The notes: generated by a model from the letters alone, not told the origin. DNA of 11,900 nt from an uncultured bacterium (GCA_937975525.1 CALJUJ010000275.1:1-11900), one strand, 5' to 3'; counted from the first letter of the stretch, positions 1-8,322 are shown. Numbers and translations are program-made.

Positions 1-1
1 T

Positions 2-142
2 TTCCCGGTCGGTCGCAAGTTCCGCACCGGCTCCTTCTAGGCGATGAGCATCATCGAGGAAGTGAGCCAGGGCTTGATGCTCGCCGACCTGGTGGCGGTC
101 ATCGCCAGCCTCGACATCGTCGCCCCGGAGGTGGACCGATGA
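2..142 (+). CDS. nuoD: NADH-quinone oxidoreductase subunit D, C-terminal end (partial, with in-frame TAG)
   Basis: This is the 3' end of the gene for the 49-kDa-type subunit of complex I, which forms the quinone site together with NuoB and NuoH. Seen: frame 2 reads KFRTGSF, then TAG (38-40), then Ala and MSIIEEVSQGLMLADL, ending in IASLDIVAPEVDR and TGA (140-142). The last 33 residues match the conserved NuoD C-terminus (LADLVA...SLD...EVDR). The residues before the TAG also look like NuoD and are in the same frame, so the TAG interrupts the gene rather than ending it. The end of this subunit is known to lie close to the quinone site, so losing it should be damaging. Possible explanations are a base error (for example TCG read as TAG), a real nonsense mutation, readthrough, or re-initiation at ATG 44. 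TAG is used as a normal stop by nuoL and bufA here, so recoding across the genome is unlikely. Confidence 0.8.
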
Positions 143-192
143 ACACGCATCCGAGCGGCCGACCACGGCCTGGCGGCGAGGGGTGCTGTTGA
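139..192 (+). CDS. Possible 17-residue coupling ORF between nuoD and nuoH
   Basis: A short ORF (MNTHPSGRPRPGGEGCC) starts in an ATGA overlap with the nuoD stop and ends in a TGATG overlap with the nuoH start. It has a good ribosome site, GGAGGTG at 127-133, 5 nt before its ATG. This site also encodes the conserved Pro-Glu-Val of the NuoD tail, so it may be coincidental. No homology is recognised. The ORF could pass ribosomes from nuoD to nuoH by termination and re-initiation, or be chance. Confidence 0.25.
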   Translation: MNTHPSGRPRPGGEGCC

Positions 193-1391
193 TGCAGGCC
201 TTCGTCGACGGACTCATCGCCGCCGGTTGGTTCGCGGCGCTTCCGACGCAAGTGGTCTACGCGCTCGCCATGCTCCTCGCCGGCGCTCTCGTGCTGTTCG
301 TCTTCATCCGTCTCGTCGCCGGCAGCACCACGTGGGTCGAACGCCGCATCTGGGCGCGCATCCACTCCCGTGTCGGCCCCAATCGGGTCGGTCCGCAGGG
401 GGTGCTGCAGTGGCTCACCGACGGCATCAAGCTCTTCATGAAGGAAGACCTGGTGCCGGCAGCCGCCGATGCGCGGCTGTTCCGGCTGGCGCCGTACGTC
501 GTGCTGATGGGATTCGTCGCGACGTTCGCGGTGATTCCGTTCGGCAGCCGGCTCGTCATCGCCGAGATGGACGCCGGCCTGCTGTTCGTGCTGACGGTGA
601 CCTCGTTGATCGTCGTCGGCATCCTGATGGCCGGGTGGGCTTCGAACAACAAGTGGTCCTTGATCGGCGGCATCCGCGCGGCGGCGCAGATCGTCAGCTA
701 CGAGATCCCCGCGGGCCTGTCGATCCTGCCGATCGTGTTGATGGCGGGGACGTTGAATCTCCAGGAGCTGATCCGCCAGCAGGGCTGGGCGCCGTGGGAG
801 TGGTACGTGTTCGCCAACCCGTTCGCCTTCGCCGCCTTCTTCCTGTTCTTCACCGCCGCCCTCGCTGAGGGCAATCGCACGCCGTTCGACCTGCCCGAGG
901 CGGAGTCCGAGCTCGTCGCCTGCTTCGTCACCGAGTACTCCGGCGTCCGCGACTTGATGTTCTTCCTCGTCGAGTGGGGGAATCTCTACGTGATCGGTGC
1001 GCTGGTGACGACGATGTTTCTCGGCGGTTGGAACGCGCCCGTGCTGAGCAACAGCGTCGCGGTGCAGACCGTGGTCGAGTTCCTCGTCTTCTTCGCCAAG
1101 GCCTACTTCTGGGTCTTCGTCGCGATCTGGATCCGGGCGACCCTGCCGCGCGTGCGCGTCGACCAGCTGATGTCGATCTGCTGGAAGTATCTGGTGCCGA
1201 TCGCCTTCGCCAACGCGGTGGCGATGGCCGTGTGGGTGCTCGTGTTTCCGAGCGGCCAGCCGGCGGTCGCCGCGGTCATGACGGCTCTCGGCGGCGCGTT
1301 GATCGTCGCGTTCTTCGCCCGCGTCGCCTTCCACCTGCGCCGCGCCCGCGTGCGCTCGCGCCAGCGTCTCACCTTGAGCCCGTTCGCCTGA
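192..1391 (+). CDS. nuoH: NADH-quinone oxidoreductase subunit H
   Basis: NuoH is the membrane subunit of complex I that forms the quinone chamber beneath NuoB/NuoD and links it to the proton-pumping arm. Seen: a 399-residue, very hydrophobic protein with the family blocks in order. These are WVERRIWARIHSRVGPNRVG (about 48-67), KLFMKED (80-86), GWASNNKWSLIGGIR (148-162), EGNRTPFDLPEAESEL (226-241), TEYSG (247-251) and TTMFLGGW (273-280), with the late RATLPRVRVDQLM segment. The ATG at 192 is preferred over the GTG at 183 because GAGGGG (178-183) lies 8 nt upstream of the ATG, whereas the GTG overlaps that site. The gene follows nuoD directly, with nuoE, nuoF and nuoG absent between them. nuoI begins 8 nt downstream. 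Confidence 0.97.
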   Translation: MQAFVDGLIAAGWFAALPTQVVYALAMLLAGALVLFVFIRLVAGSTTWVERRIWARIHSRVGPNRVGPQGVLQWLTDGIKLFMKEDLVPAAADARLFRLAPYVVLMGFVATFAVIPFGSRLVIAEMDAGLLFVLTVTSLIVVGILMAGWASNNKWSLIGGIRAAAQIVSYEIPAGLSILPIVLMAGTLNLQELIRQQGWAPWEWYVFANPFAFAAFFLFFTAALAEGNRTPFDLPEAESELVACFVTEYSGVRDLMFFLVEWGNLYVIGALVTTMFLGGWNAPVLSNSVAVQTVVEFLVFFAKAYFWVFVAIWIRATLPRVRVDQLMSICWKYLVPIAFANAVAMAVWVLVFPSGQPAVAAVMTALGGALIVAFFARVAFHLRRARVRSRQRLTLSPFA

Positions 1392-1399
1392 GGACGCCG

Positions 1400-1993
1400 A
1401 TGGGAACGATCCACTACTTCGCCAAGCTCGCCGCGACCTGCCGCACCGTCTTCGACGGTATGGCGATCACCTTCTCGCACCTGATGCGCAAGCCGGTGAC
1501 CACGCAGTACCCCGATCGCATGGACGTGCGCGTGCAGGACACGCTGCCGTATCGCTACCGCGGCATGCTCGAGGTGGATCTCGAGATCTGCACCGGCTGC
1601 CTCGCCTGTGAGCGCGCATGTCCGATCGACTGCATCGTCATCGATGCCAAGAAGGACAAGGAGGCCGGCGGCATCGTCATGACGCGCTTCGACATCGACA
1701 TGGCGAAGTGCATGTACTGCGGCCTCTGCAGCGAGCCCTGCCCGACGGGATCGATCCACCACACGCCGGAGTTCGAGGGTGCCGACTACTCCCTCGAGAG
1801 CCTGGTGCACCGATTCATCGACGAGCCGGTCCTGGCGTTCAAGCCGAAGAAGGGCGTCGAGCCGGACCCGGCCATCGCCCCGCTGCTCGAGCGCGGAACC
1901 CGCTACCTCGCCGAGTTCGCTGCGCCCGCCGCCCCCGCGACGAAGCCGGCGCCGAAAGAGGCGCCTTCCGGGAGCGACGATGCAGCTGGCTGA
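1400..1993 (+). CDS. nuoI: NADH-quinone oxidoreductase subunit I, 2[4Fe-4S] protein
   Basis: NuoI is the peripheral-arm subunit that carries clusters N6a and N6b and passes electrons towards N2 and quinone. Seen: 197 residues with two ferredoxin motifs, Cys64-x2-Cys67-x2-Cys70-x3-Cys74-Pro and Cys104-x2-Cys107-x2-Cys110-x3-Cys114-Pro. The N-terminal membrane-contact helix has the usual ITFSHLMRKPVTTQYPD stretch (about 23-39). A GAGGA ribosome site (1390-1394) lies just before the ATG and overlaps the nuoH stop. From about residue 173 the tail is rich in Ala, Pro, Lys and Ser and looks disordered. It is a modest extension beyond the conserved core. The last 14 nt overlap nuoJ. Confidence 0.97.
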   Translation: MGTIHYFAKLAATCRTVFDGMAITFSHLMRKPVTTQYPDRMDVRVQDTLPYRYRGMLEVDLEICTGCLACERACPIDCIVIDAKKDKEAGGIVMTRFDIDMAKCMYCGLCSEPCPTGSIHHTPEFEGADYSLESLVHRFIDEPVLAFKPKKGVEPDPAIAPLLERGTRYLAEFAAPAAPATKPAPKEAPSGSDDAAG

Positions 1994-2483
1994 TCTCGTC
2001 TTCTACCTGCTGGCACTGCTCACCGTCGGCTCGGCGGCGGTCGTGGCGTTCTCGCGCAACGTCGTCTACGCCGCCTTCTCGCTGATGGGGACCTTCCTCG
2101 GCGCCGCCGGGCTCTACGTCTTTCTCGCCGCCGACTTCGTCGCCGTCGTGCAGGTGCTGATCTACGTCGGCGGCATCCTCGTGCTGATGGTGTTCGCGGT
2201 GATGCTGACGCATCGCATCGAGGACGTGCAGGTCTCGAACCGCTCGGTCGGAACGCTGCCGGCGCTGCTCGTCGTCGGCGCCGGTGCCGCGATCCTCGGC
2301 TACGCCGTGGTCACGACGCCGTGGCGGACGGCCGAGCCGGTCCCGGCGGAGGCGACGACGCGGATCATCGGCGACCTCTTCCTCGGCGACTATCTGCTGC
2401 CCTTCGAGCTCGCCTCGGTCGTGCTCCTCGCGGCGCTGATCGGCGCGGTGTCGTTGTCGCGCAAGGAGCTGCGCCGCGAATGA
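1980..2483 (+). CDS. nuoJ: NADH-quinone oxidoreductase subunit J
   Basis: NuoJ is the membrane subunit next to NuoH and NuoK. Its third helix, which carries a pi-bulge, takes part in coupling quinone reduction to proton pumping. Seen: 167 residues with five predicted membrane segments and the hallmark YVGGILVLMVFAVML (about 60-74), equivalent to the family's YxGAIxVLFxF block. An early SRNVVYAAFSL stretch is also typical. The start lies inside the end of nuoI (14-nt overlap) with GGGAG a few bases upstream. The stop overlaps the nuoK start as ATGA, so translation is probably coupled across I-J-K. Confidence 0.96.
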   Translation: MQLADLVFYLLALLTVGSAAVVAFSRNVVYAAFSLMGTFLGAAGLYVFLAADFVAVVQVLIYVGGILVLMVFAVMLTHRIEDVQVSNRSVGTLPALLVVGAGAAILGYAVVTTPWRTAEPVPAEATTRIIGDLFLGDYLLPFELASVVLLAALIGAVSLSRKELRRE

Positions 2484-2785
2484 TCGGCTTGACGCACTAC
2501 CTGTTCGTCGCGCTGCTGGTGTTCGCGCTCGGGCTGTTCTGCGTGCTCACCCGACGCAACTCGCTCGGCATCCTCATGGGGATCGAGCTCATCCTCAACG
2601 CGGCCAACATCAACTACCTCGCCTTCGCCCGCTTCGGGCCGGCGACGTACGACGGCCAGATCGTCGCGATCTTCGTGATCATGCTCGCCGCGGCCGAGGC
2701 CGTGGTCGGCCTGGCGATCGTCCTGGGCATCTATCAGACGTTCCACTCGATCGACGTCGAGGCGACGGAGACGCTGCGCGGCTGA
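2480..2785 (+). CDS. nuoK: NADH-quinone oxidoreductase subunit K
   Basis: NuoK is the small MrpC-like membrane subunit of complex I, which adds part of a proton path. Seen: 101 residues, the usual size, with three membrane helices and both conserved buried glutamates, Glu36 in GIELILNAANINYLAF and Glu73 in AAAEAVVGLAI. The N-terminus (LTHYLFVALLVFALGLF) and the RRN loop fit the family. AAGGAG (2463-2468) is the ribosome site and the ATG overlaps the nuoJ stop by 4 nt. A 68-nt gap separates it from the chosen nuoL start, the widest in this operon. Confidence 0.97.
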   Translation: MIGLTHYLFVALLVFALGLFCVLTRRNSLGILMGIELILNAANINYLAFARFGPATYDGQIVAIFVIMLAAAEAVVGLAIVLGIYQTFHSIDVEATETLRG

Positions 2786-2798
2786 CGAGCTGCCGCGC
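2776..2798 (+). other. Hairpin spanning the nuoK stop codon
   Basis: GCGCGGC (2776-2782) and GCCGCGC (2792-2798) form a perfect 7-bp stem with a 9-nt loop that contains the nuoK TGA. There is no T-tract, so a full terminator is unlikely. It may tune the nuoK/nuoL ratio or stabilise the message. Short GC-rich inverted repeats also arise by chance in such DNA. Confidence 0.3.
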
Positions 2799-2853
2799 GG
2801 AAGAGGGCGGGGAGGGCCACACGGCGACGATCATGCAACTCGTGGAAGAACCC

Positions 2854-4866
<2,013 letters not shown>

Positions 4867-4882
4867 GCGCGGGGGAGCGGAG

Positions 4883-6358
4883 ATGGACTACGCATTGAGT
4901 TGGATGATCGCGGTGCCGCTGGTCGGCATGGTGGTGGTCCTGCTGCTGCCGAGCGCGGCGCACAACGCGATTCGCTGGGCGGCGGTGGCGGCGACGGTTC
5001 CACCGCTCGGCATTGCGGCCTGGCTGTTCACGGTGTTCGAGCGCGGCGATCCCGACTTCCAGTTCGTCGAGCGCTACGCGTGGATTCCTGCCTTCGACAT
5101 CCACTACCTCGTCGGTGTCGACGGGCTCAGCATCTCGATGGTGCTGCTCACCGCGCTGCTGTGCTTTCTCTGCGTCTTCGCTTCGTGGGGCATCGAGGAA
5201 GGCGTCAAGGCCTACTTCGCCCTCTTCCTTCTTCTCGACGCGGCGATGGTCGGCGTCTTCGTGGCTCTCGACTTCGTTCTCTTCTTCCTCTTCTGGGAGC
5301 TGATGCTGCTGCCGATGTACTTCCTCATCGGCGTCTGGGGCGGCCCGCGACGCGCCTACGCGGCAATCAAGTTCTTCCTCTACACGATGGCGGGGAGCGT
5401 TCTCATTCTGCTCGCCATCCTCGGCTTGTACTTCTCGTCGACGCCGCACACGTTCGACATGATCGCGCTGGCCGAGTCGCGTCACCAGTTCACCGAGGCG
5501 CTGCAGTACGTGCTGTGGATCGCCTTCTTCGTCGGTTTCGCGATCAAGATCCCGGCCTTTCCGTTCCATACCTGGCTTCCCGACGCCCACGTCGAAGCGC
5601 CGACGGCGATCTCGGTCATCCTCGCCGGGGTGCTGCTGAAGATGGGCACCTACGGCATCTTGCGCGTCAACTACGGCATGCTGCCGATCGCCACTGCCGA
5701 GCTCGCGTTCGCCTGCCTCGCCGCGCTCGGCGCTTGGAACATCCTCTACGGCGCCCTGTGCGCGATGGCCCAGCGCGACCTGAAGAAGCTGGTCGCGTAT
5801 TCCAGCATCAGTCACATGGGATACGTCATGCTGGGCATGGCGTCCTTCACGCAGCAGGGCATCGACGGCGCGGTGCTGCAGATGTTCAACCACGGCACGG
5901 TGACCGCCATGCTCTTTCTGCTCGTCGGCGTCCTCTACGACCGCGCCCACCACCGCGAGATCTACGGGTTCGGCGGGATCGCGCCGGTGATGCCGATCTA
6001 CACCGGCTTCGTCGCGCTCGCCTTCTTCGCCGCGCTCGGGCTTCCCGGCCTCTCCGCCTTCATCTCCGAGGTGCTCGTCCTGCTCGGCGCCTGGCAGCGC
6101 ACGCCGTGGCTCGCGGCCGTCGGCGCCAGCGCGGTGGTGCTCACCGCCGGCTACATGCTGTGGACGCTCCAGCGGGTGTTTCTGGGGCCGCTGAACGAAC
6201 GCTACGCCAGCCTCCCGGACATCAGTGCGCGGGAGGCGCTGACCCTCGTGCCGCTGGCGATCATCGTCGTCGCGCTCGGCGTGTACCCGATGCCGATGAT
6301 CGAGTTGATCGACGCCACGCTGGCGACGCTCAACGCTGCGGTGTTGCCCTTCCTCTGA
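4883..6358 (+). CDS. nuoM: NADH-quinone oxidoreductase subunit M
   Basis: NuoM is the middle antiporter-like proton pump of complex I. Seen: 491 residues, all membrane helices. Expected charged residues are Glu139 in FLFWELMLLPMYFLIGVWGG, Lys222 in FAIKIPAFPFHTWLPDAH and Lys253 in AGVLLKMGTYGILR. The RDLKKLVAYSSISHMGYVMLG block and the FNHGTVTAMLFLLVG helix are also present. GGGGGAG (4871-4877) is the ribosome site, 5 nt before the ATG. The gene starts 16 nt after the nuoL stop and ends 18 nt before nuoN. Confidence 0.97.
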   Translation: MDYALSWMIAVPLVGMVVVLLLPSAAHNAIRWAAVAATVPPLGIAAWLFTVFERGDPDFQFVERYAWIPAFDIHYLVGVDGLSISMVLLTALLCFLCVFASWGIEEGVKAYFALFLLLDAAMVGVFVALDFVLFFLFWELMLLPMYFLIGVWGGPRRAYAAIKFFLYTMAGSVLILLAILGLYFSSTPHTFDMIALAESRHQFTEALQYVLWIAFFVGFAIKIPAFPFHTWLPDAHVEAPTAISVILAGVLLKMGTYGILRVNYGMLPIATAELAFACLAALGAWNILYGALCAMAQRDLKKLVAYSSISHMGYVMLGMASFTQQGIDGAVLQMFNHGTVTAMLFLLVGVLYDRAHHREIYGFGGIAPVMPIYTGFVALAFFAALGLPGLSAFISEVLVLLGAWQRTPWLAAVGASAVVLTAGYMLWTLQRVFLGPLNERYASLPDISAREALTLVPLAIIVVALGVYPMPMIELIDATLATLNAAVLPFL

Positions 6359-6376
6359 GGCCGTACGCGATCTGGC

Positions 6377-7855
6377 ATGGACCTCGCGAACGTCGACAGC
6401 CTGTCGTTCATCGCTCCGGAGATCGTCCTCACGGTGACGATGCTCGCCGTCTTCGTGCTCGACCGCGCCGTGCGCGCCGCCGAGCGCATCGGCGACGCCG
6501 TGCGCGGCGGCCTGGCGCTGGCGCTGGTGGCGATGGTGTGGGTGCCGCACGAGCTCGACGGCTGGCTGTTCGCACGCCAGCTCGTGCACGATCCTTTCGC
6601 GGCTTTCTTCGAGGTGCTGTTCGCCCTGGCGGCGATGGCCACCGTGTGGATGTCGATGGGCTCGGCCGAGGTGCGACGCATGCAGCAGGGCGAGTACTAC
6701 GGCCTGCTGCTCGCGGCGACGATCGGCGCTTGCTTCATGGCGGCTTCGGCCAACCTGCTGATGGCCTACCTGTCGTTGGAGCTGCTGAGCATCTGCTCGT
6801 ACGCGCTCGCCGGCTTCGTGCGCCACGACCGAGGCTCGTCGGAGGCCGCCCTCAAGTACCTGCTCTACGGCGGCGTCGCCTCGGGCGTCATGCTCTTCGG
6901 CCTCAGCTGGCTCTTCGGGCTCTGCGGTAGTCTCGATCTGGTCGAGATCCACGCCGCGCTGGTCGCGGGCAGCGTGCCCCCGGCGACGCTGACCATCGCC
7001 CTGGTGCTGATCCTCGCGGGCCTCGGCTTCAAGATCTCGATGGTGCCGTTCCACATGTGGGCCCCCGACGTCTACGCCGGAGCGCCGGTGCCCGTCGCCG
7101 CCTTCCTGTCGGTCGCCTCGAAGGCCGCGGGCTTCGCGCTCCTCGTACGGGTGCTCTACCCGACCATGTCGATGCCCGCCGGCGGCGGCGCCTGGGACGT
7201 GCTCGGCGGCGTCGAGTGGCCGCAGCTGCTCGCGGTGCTGGCGGCGGTGACCATGACGTTCGGCAACCTCGCGGCCCTACGACAACAGCGCCTCAAGCGC
7301 ATGCTCGCCTACTCGGGCGTCGCGCACGCCGGCTACCTGTTGATGGGCCTGGTCGTCCTCGACGACACCGGGCTCGAGGCGATGCTGTTCTATTTGATCG
7401 CCTACTACTTCATGAACTTCGGAGCGTTCGCGGTCGTCGGGATCCTCCACGATCATGCCGGCAGCGACGACTTGGGCGCGTACCGCGGTCTGGCGCGCCG
7501 CGGCGGCATGCTGCCGGCGGTCGCGATGGCCGCGTTTCTCTTCTCGCTGATCGGCGTGCCGCCGTTCGTCGGCTTCTTCGCCAAGCTGTTCCTGTTCGCG
7601 GCCGTCGTCCAGCAGGAGCTCTACACGCTCGCGGTCATCGGGGTCCTGAACAGCGTGATCTCCGTCGGCTACTACTTCTCGGTGCTGCGGATGATGTTCG
7701 TCGAGCCGCCCGCCGCCGACGCGGGGGTGGTGGAGACCACGTGGCACGCCCGGACGCTGCACGTCGTACTGCTGGTCGGCACCTGCGCCCTCGGCGTCGC
7801 CGCCGGTCCGATTCTCGGGTTCGCACGCTACTCGCTGCAGTTCTTCAGCGGCTGA
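6377..7855 (+). CDS. nuoN: NADH-quinone oxidoreductase subunit N
   Basis: NuoN is the antiporter-like proton pump nearest the quinone site and normally the last gene of the operon. Seen: 492 residues, with Glu135 in YLSLELLSICSYALAGF, Lys219 in GLGFKISMVPFHMWAPDVY and Lys249 in VASKAAGFALL. The RLKRMLAYSGVAHAGYLLMG block and IGVPPFVGFFAKLFLF near the end are also present. No clear ribosome site precedes the ATG. With nuoM ending 18 nt upstream, translation may depend on ribosomes arriving from there. The complex I operon ends here. The next gene starts 134 nt downstream and is unrelated. Confidence 0.97.
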   Translation: MDLANVDSLSFIAPEIVLTVTMLAVFVLDRAVRAAERIGDAVRGGLALALVAMVWVPHELDGWLFARQLVHDPFAAFFEVLFALAAMATVWMSMGSAEVRRMQQGEYYGLLLAATIGACFMAASANLLMAYLSLELLSICSYALAGFVRHDRGSSEAALKYLLYGGVASGVMLFGLSWLFGLCGSLDLVEIHAALVAGSVPPATLTIALVLILAGLGFKISMVPFHMWAPDVYAGAPVPVAAFLSVASKAAGFALLVRVLYPTMSMPAGGGAWDVLGGVEWPQLLAVLAAVTMTFGNLAALRQQRLKRMLAYSGVAHAGYLLMGLVVLDDTGLEAMLFYLIAYYFMNFGAFAVVGILHDHAGSDDLGAYRGLARRGGMLPAVAMAAFLFSLIGVPPFVGFFAKLFLFAAVVQQELYTLAVIGVLNSVISVGYYFSVLRMMFVEPPAADAGVVETTWHARTLHVVLLVGTCALGVAAGPILGFARYSLQFFSG

Positions 7856-7861
7856 CGGTCC

Positions 7862-7901
7862 GCGGAACCAATTCCGCTCGACGTTGGTTGCTCAACCGAC
7901 G
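7862..7901 (+). promoter_or_regulatory. Overlapping, mutually exclusive hairpins (possible attenuator or operator)
   Basis: Stem A pairs GCGGAA (7862-7867) with TTCCGC (7872-7877). Stem B pairs AACCAA (7866-7871) with TTGGTT (7884-7889). Stem C pairs CGTTGGTT (7882-7889) with AACCGACG (7894-7901), including one G-U pair. B shares bases with both A and C, so B cannot form together with either, while A and C can coexist. This is an attenuator-like layout by inspection only. No U-tract follows, and the repeats could instead be protein-binding half-sites. Confidence 0.35.
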
Positions 7902-7944
7902 GCGGCCCGTTCGTCGGCGATGCCGGGGCCGCCGATCTCAATCC

Positions 7945-7968
7945 GACGCGCAACGTCCCGTTCGCGTC
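7945..7968 (+). promoter_or_regulatory. Hairpin just upstream of the bufA ribosome site
   Basis: GACGCG, a bulged C, and AAC (7945-7954) pair with GTTCGCGTC (7960-7968) around a GTCCC loop, giving nine base pairs that end 9 nt before the SD. The structure leaves the SD exposed. It could protect the 5' side of the message or serve as a binding site. Confidence 0.4.
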
Positions 7969-7977
7969 ATCTCACCG

Positions 7978-7985
7978 AGGAGGTG
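7978..7985 (+). promoter_or_regulatory. Strong ribosome binding site of bufA
   Basis: AGGAGGTG is a near-perfect anti-16S match with GGAGG ending 6 nt before the ATG at 7990. It is the strongest SD in the window and contrasts with the lack of one at bufB, as expected if the precursor peptide is made in excess over its maturase. Confidence 0.8.
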
Positions 7986-7989
7986 TCAC

Positions 7990-8250
7990 ATGGACCATCG
8001 AATCAAAGGAGCGCTGATCGCGACCGCGGTCGCCGGCCTGTTCGCCGCCGGTAGCGCCGTCGCCAGCGATGGCGAAACCGCCAGCGATGGCGACGTGAAG
8101 TGCATGGGCGTCAACGAGTGCAAGGGCACGAGCCAGTGCGGAGTGCCCGGCGGGCACTCGTGTCACGGCGAGAACAGCTGCAAGGGCAAGGGCTGGATCA
8201 TGATGTCGGCCGCCGATTGCAAGGAGAAGGGCGGCACCGTCCTCGAGTAG
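7990..8250 (+). CDS. bufA2: BufA2-family bufferin-type RiPP metallophore precursor (secreted)
   Basis: This is a precursor peptide for a ribosomally made, post-translationally modified metal-binding peptide of the bufferin class. Known for the class: an MNIO enzyme modifies core cysteines, and characterised bufferins bind copper in the periplasm. Seen: 86 residues with an N-terminal signal peptide (charged start DHRIK, hydrophobic ALIATAVAGLFAAG, likely cleavage after AVA at 25). A core with six cysteines follows (38, 44, 50, 58, 64, 77). Two copies of CxGxNxCKG occur at 38-46 and 58-66, and the tail ends CKEKGGTVLE. The motif and the neighbouring maturase and partner genes support BufA2 rather than the DUF2282 BufA1 type. 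A DNA repeat duplicates ASDG at the leader/core junction. The metal (copper is most likely) and the modified residues are inference. Confidence 0.85.
   Translation: MDHRIKGALIATAVAGLFAAGSAVASDGETASDGDVKCMGVNECKGTSQCGVPGGHSCHGENSCKGKGWIMMSAADCKEKGGTVLE
8062..8093 (+). repeat. 14-bp direct repeat at the bufA leader/core junction
   Basis: GCCAGCGATGGCGA occurs at 8062-8075 and again at 8080-8093, an 18-nt period that encodes ASDGET followed by ASDGDV. It is an in-frame tandem duplication right after the predicted signal-peptide cleavage site, lengthening the linker without touching the cysteines. Confidence 0.8.
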
Positions 8251-8322
8251 CCCGGGCATGCCCGGGAGAGACGCCGAGAGGCATGTGACGGGCCGGCCTC
8301 GACCCGCGCCTCTCGGCGCCTC
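8251..8322 (+). terminator. Intercistronic hairpin pair between bufA and bufB (possible partial terminator or stabiliser)
   Basis: Directly after the bufA TAG is a perfect 16-bp palindrome, CCCGGGCATGCCCGGG (8251-8266). It is followed by CGCCGAGAGGC (8272-8282) pairing perfectly with GCCTCTCGGCG (8308-8318). This stem extends by GAG/CTC (8268-8270 and 8320-8322) beyond one mismatch, and CGGG/CCCG can pair inside its loop. There is no T-run, so it is not a classical intrinsic terminator. It may end part of the transcripts or block 3' decay, giving more bufA than bufBC message. Confidence 0.55.

Larger units (their letters stand above)
7856..7989 (+). promoter_or_regulatory. bufA2: nuoN-bufA intergenic region: structured leader of the bufferin operon
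   Basis: This 134-nt gap should hold any terminator for nuo and the promoter for the bufferin genes. I see no convincing -35/-10 pair and no GGAAC-based extracytoplasmic sigma promoter with proper spacing. Four inverted repeats follow one another. They are GCGGAA/TTCCGC (7862-7877), CGTTGGTT/AACCGACG with one wobble pair (7882-7901), GGCGGCCC/GGGCCGCC (7901-7908 and 7926-7933) and a bulged 9-bp stem at 7945-7968. Together they suggest a structured 5' leader or operator array. No protein-coding ORF is evident. Confidence 0.5.

Noticed and set aside
183..191. GTG at 183 as the nuoH start
   Set aside because: It overlaps the GAGGGG ribosome site, which is well placed for the ATG at 192.
7864..7892. 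GGAAC as a -35 of an extracytoplasmic sigma factor promoter
   Set aside because: No CGTT, TCAA or similar -10 element occurs at 16-17 nt spacing; the nearest CGTT is only 13 nt away.
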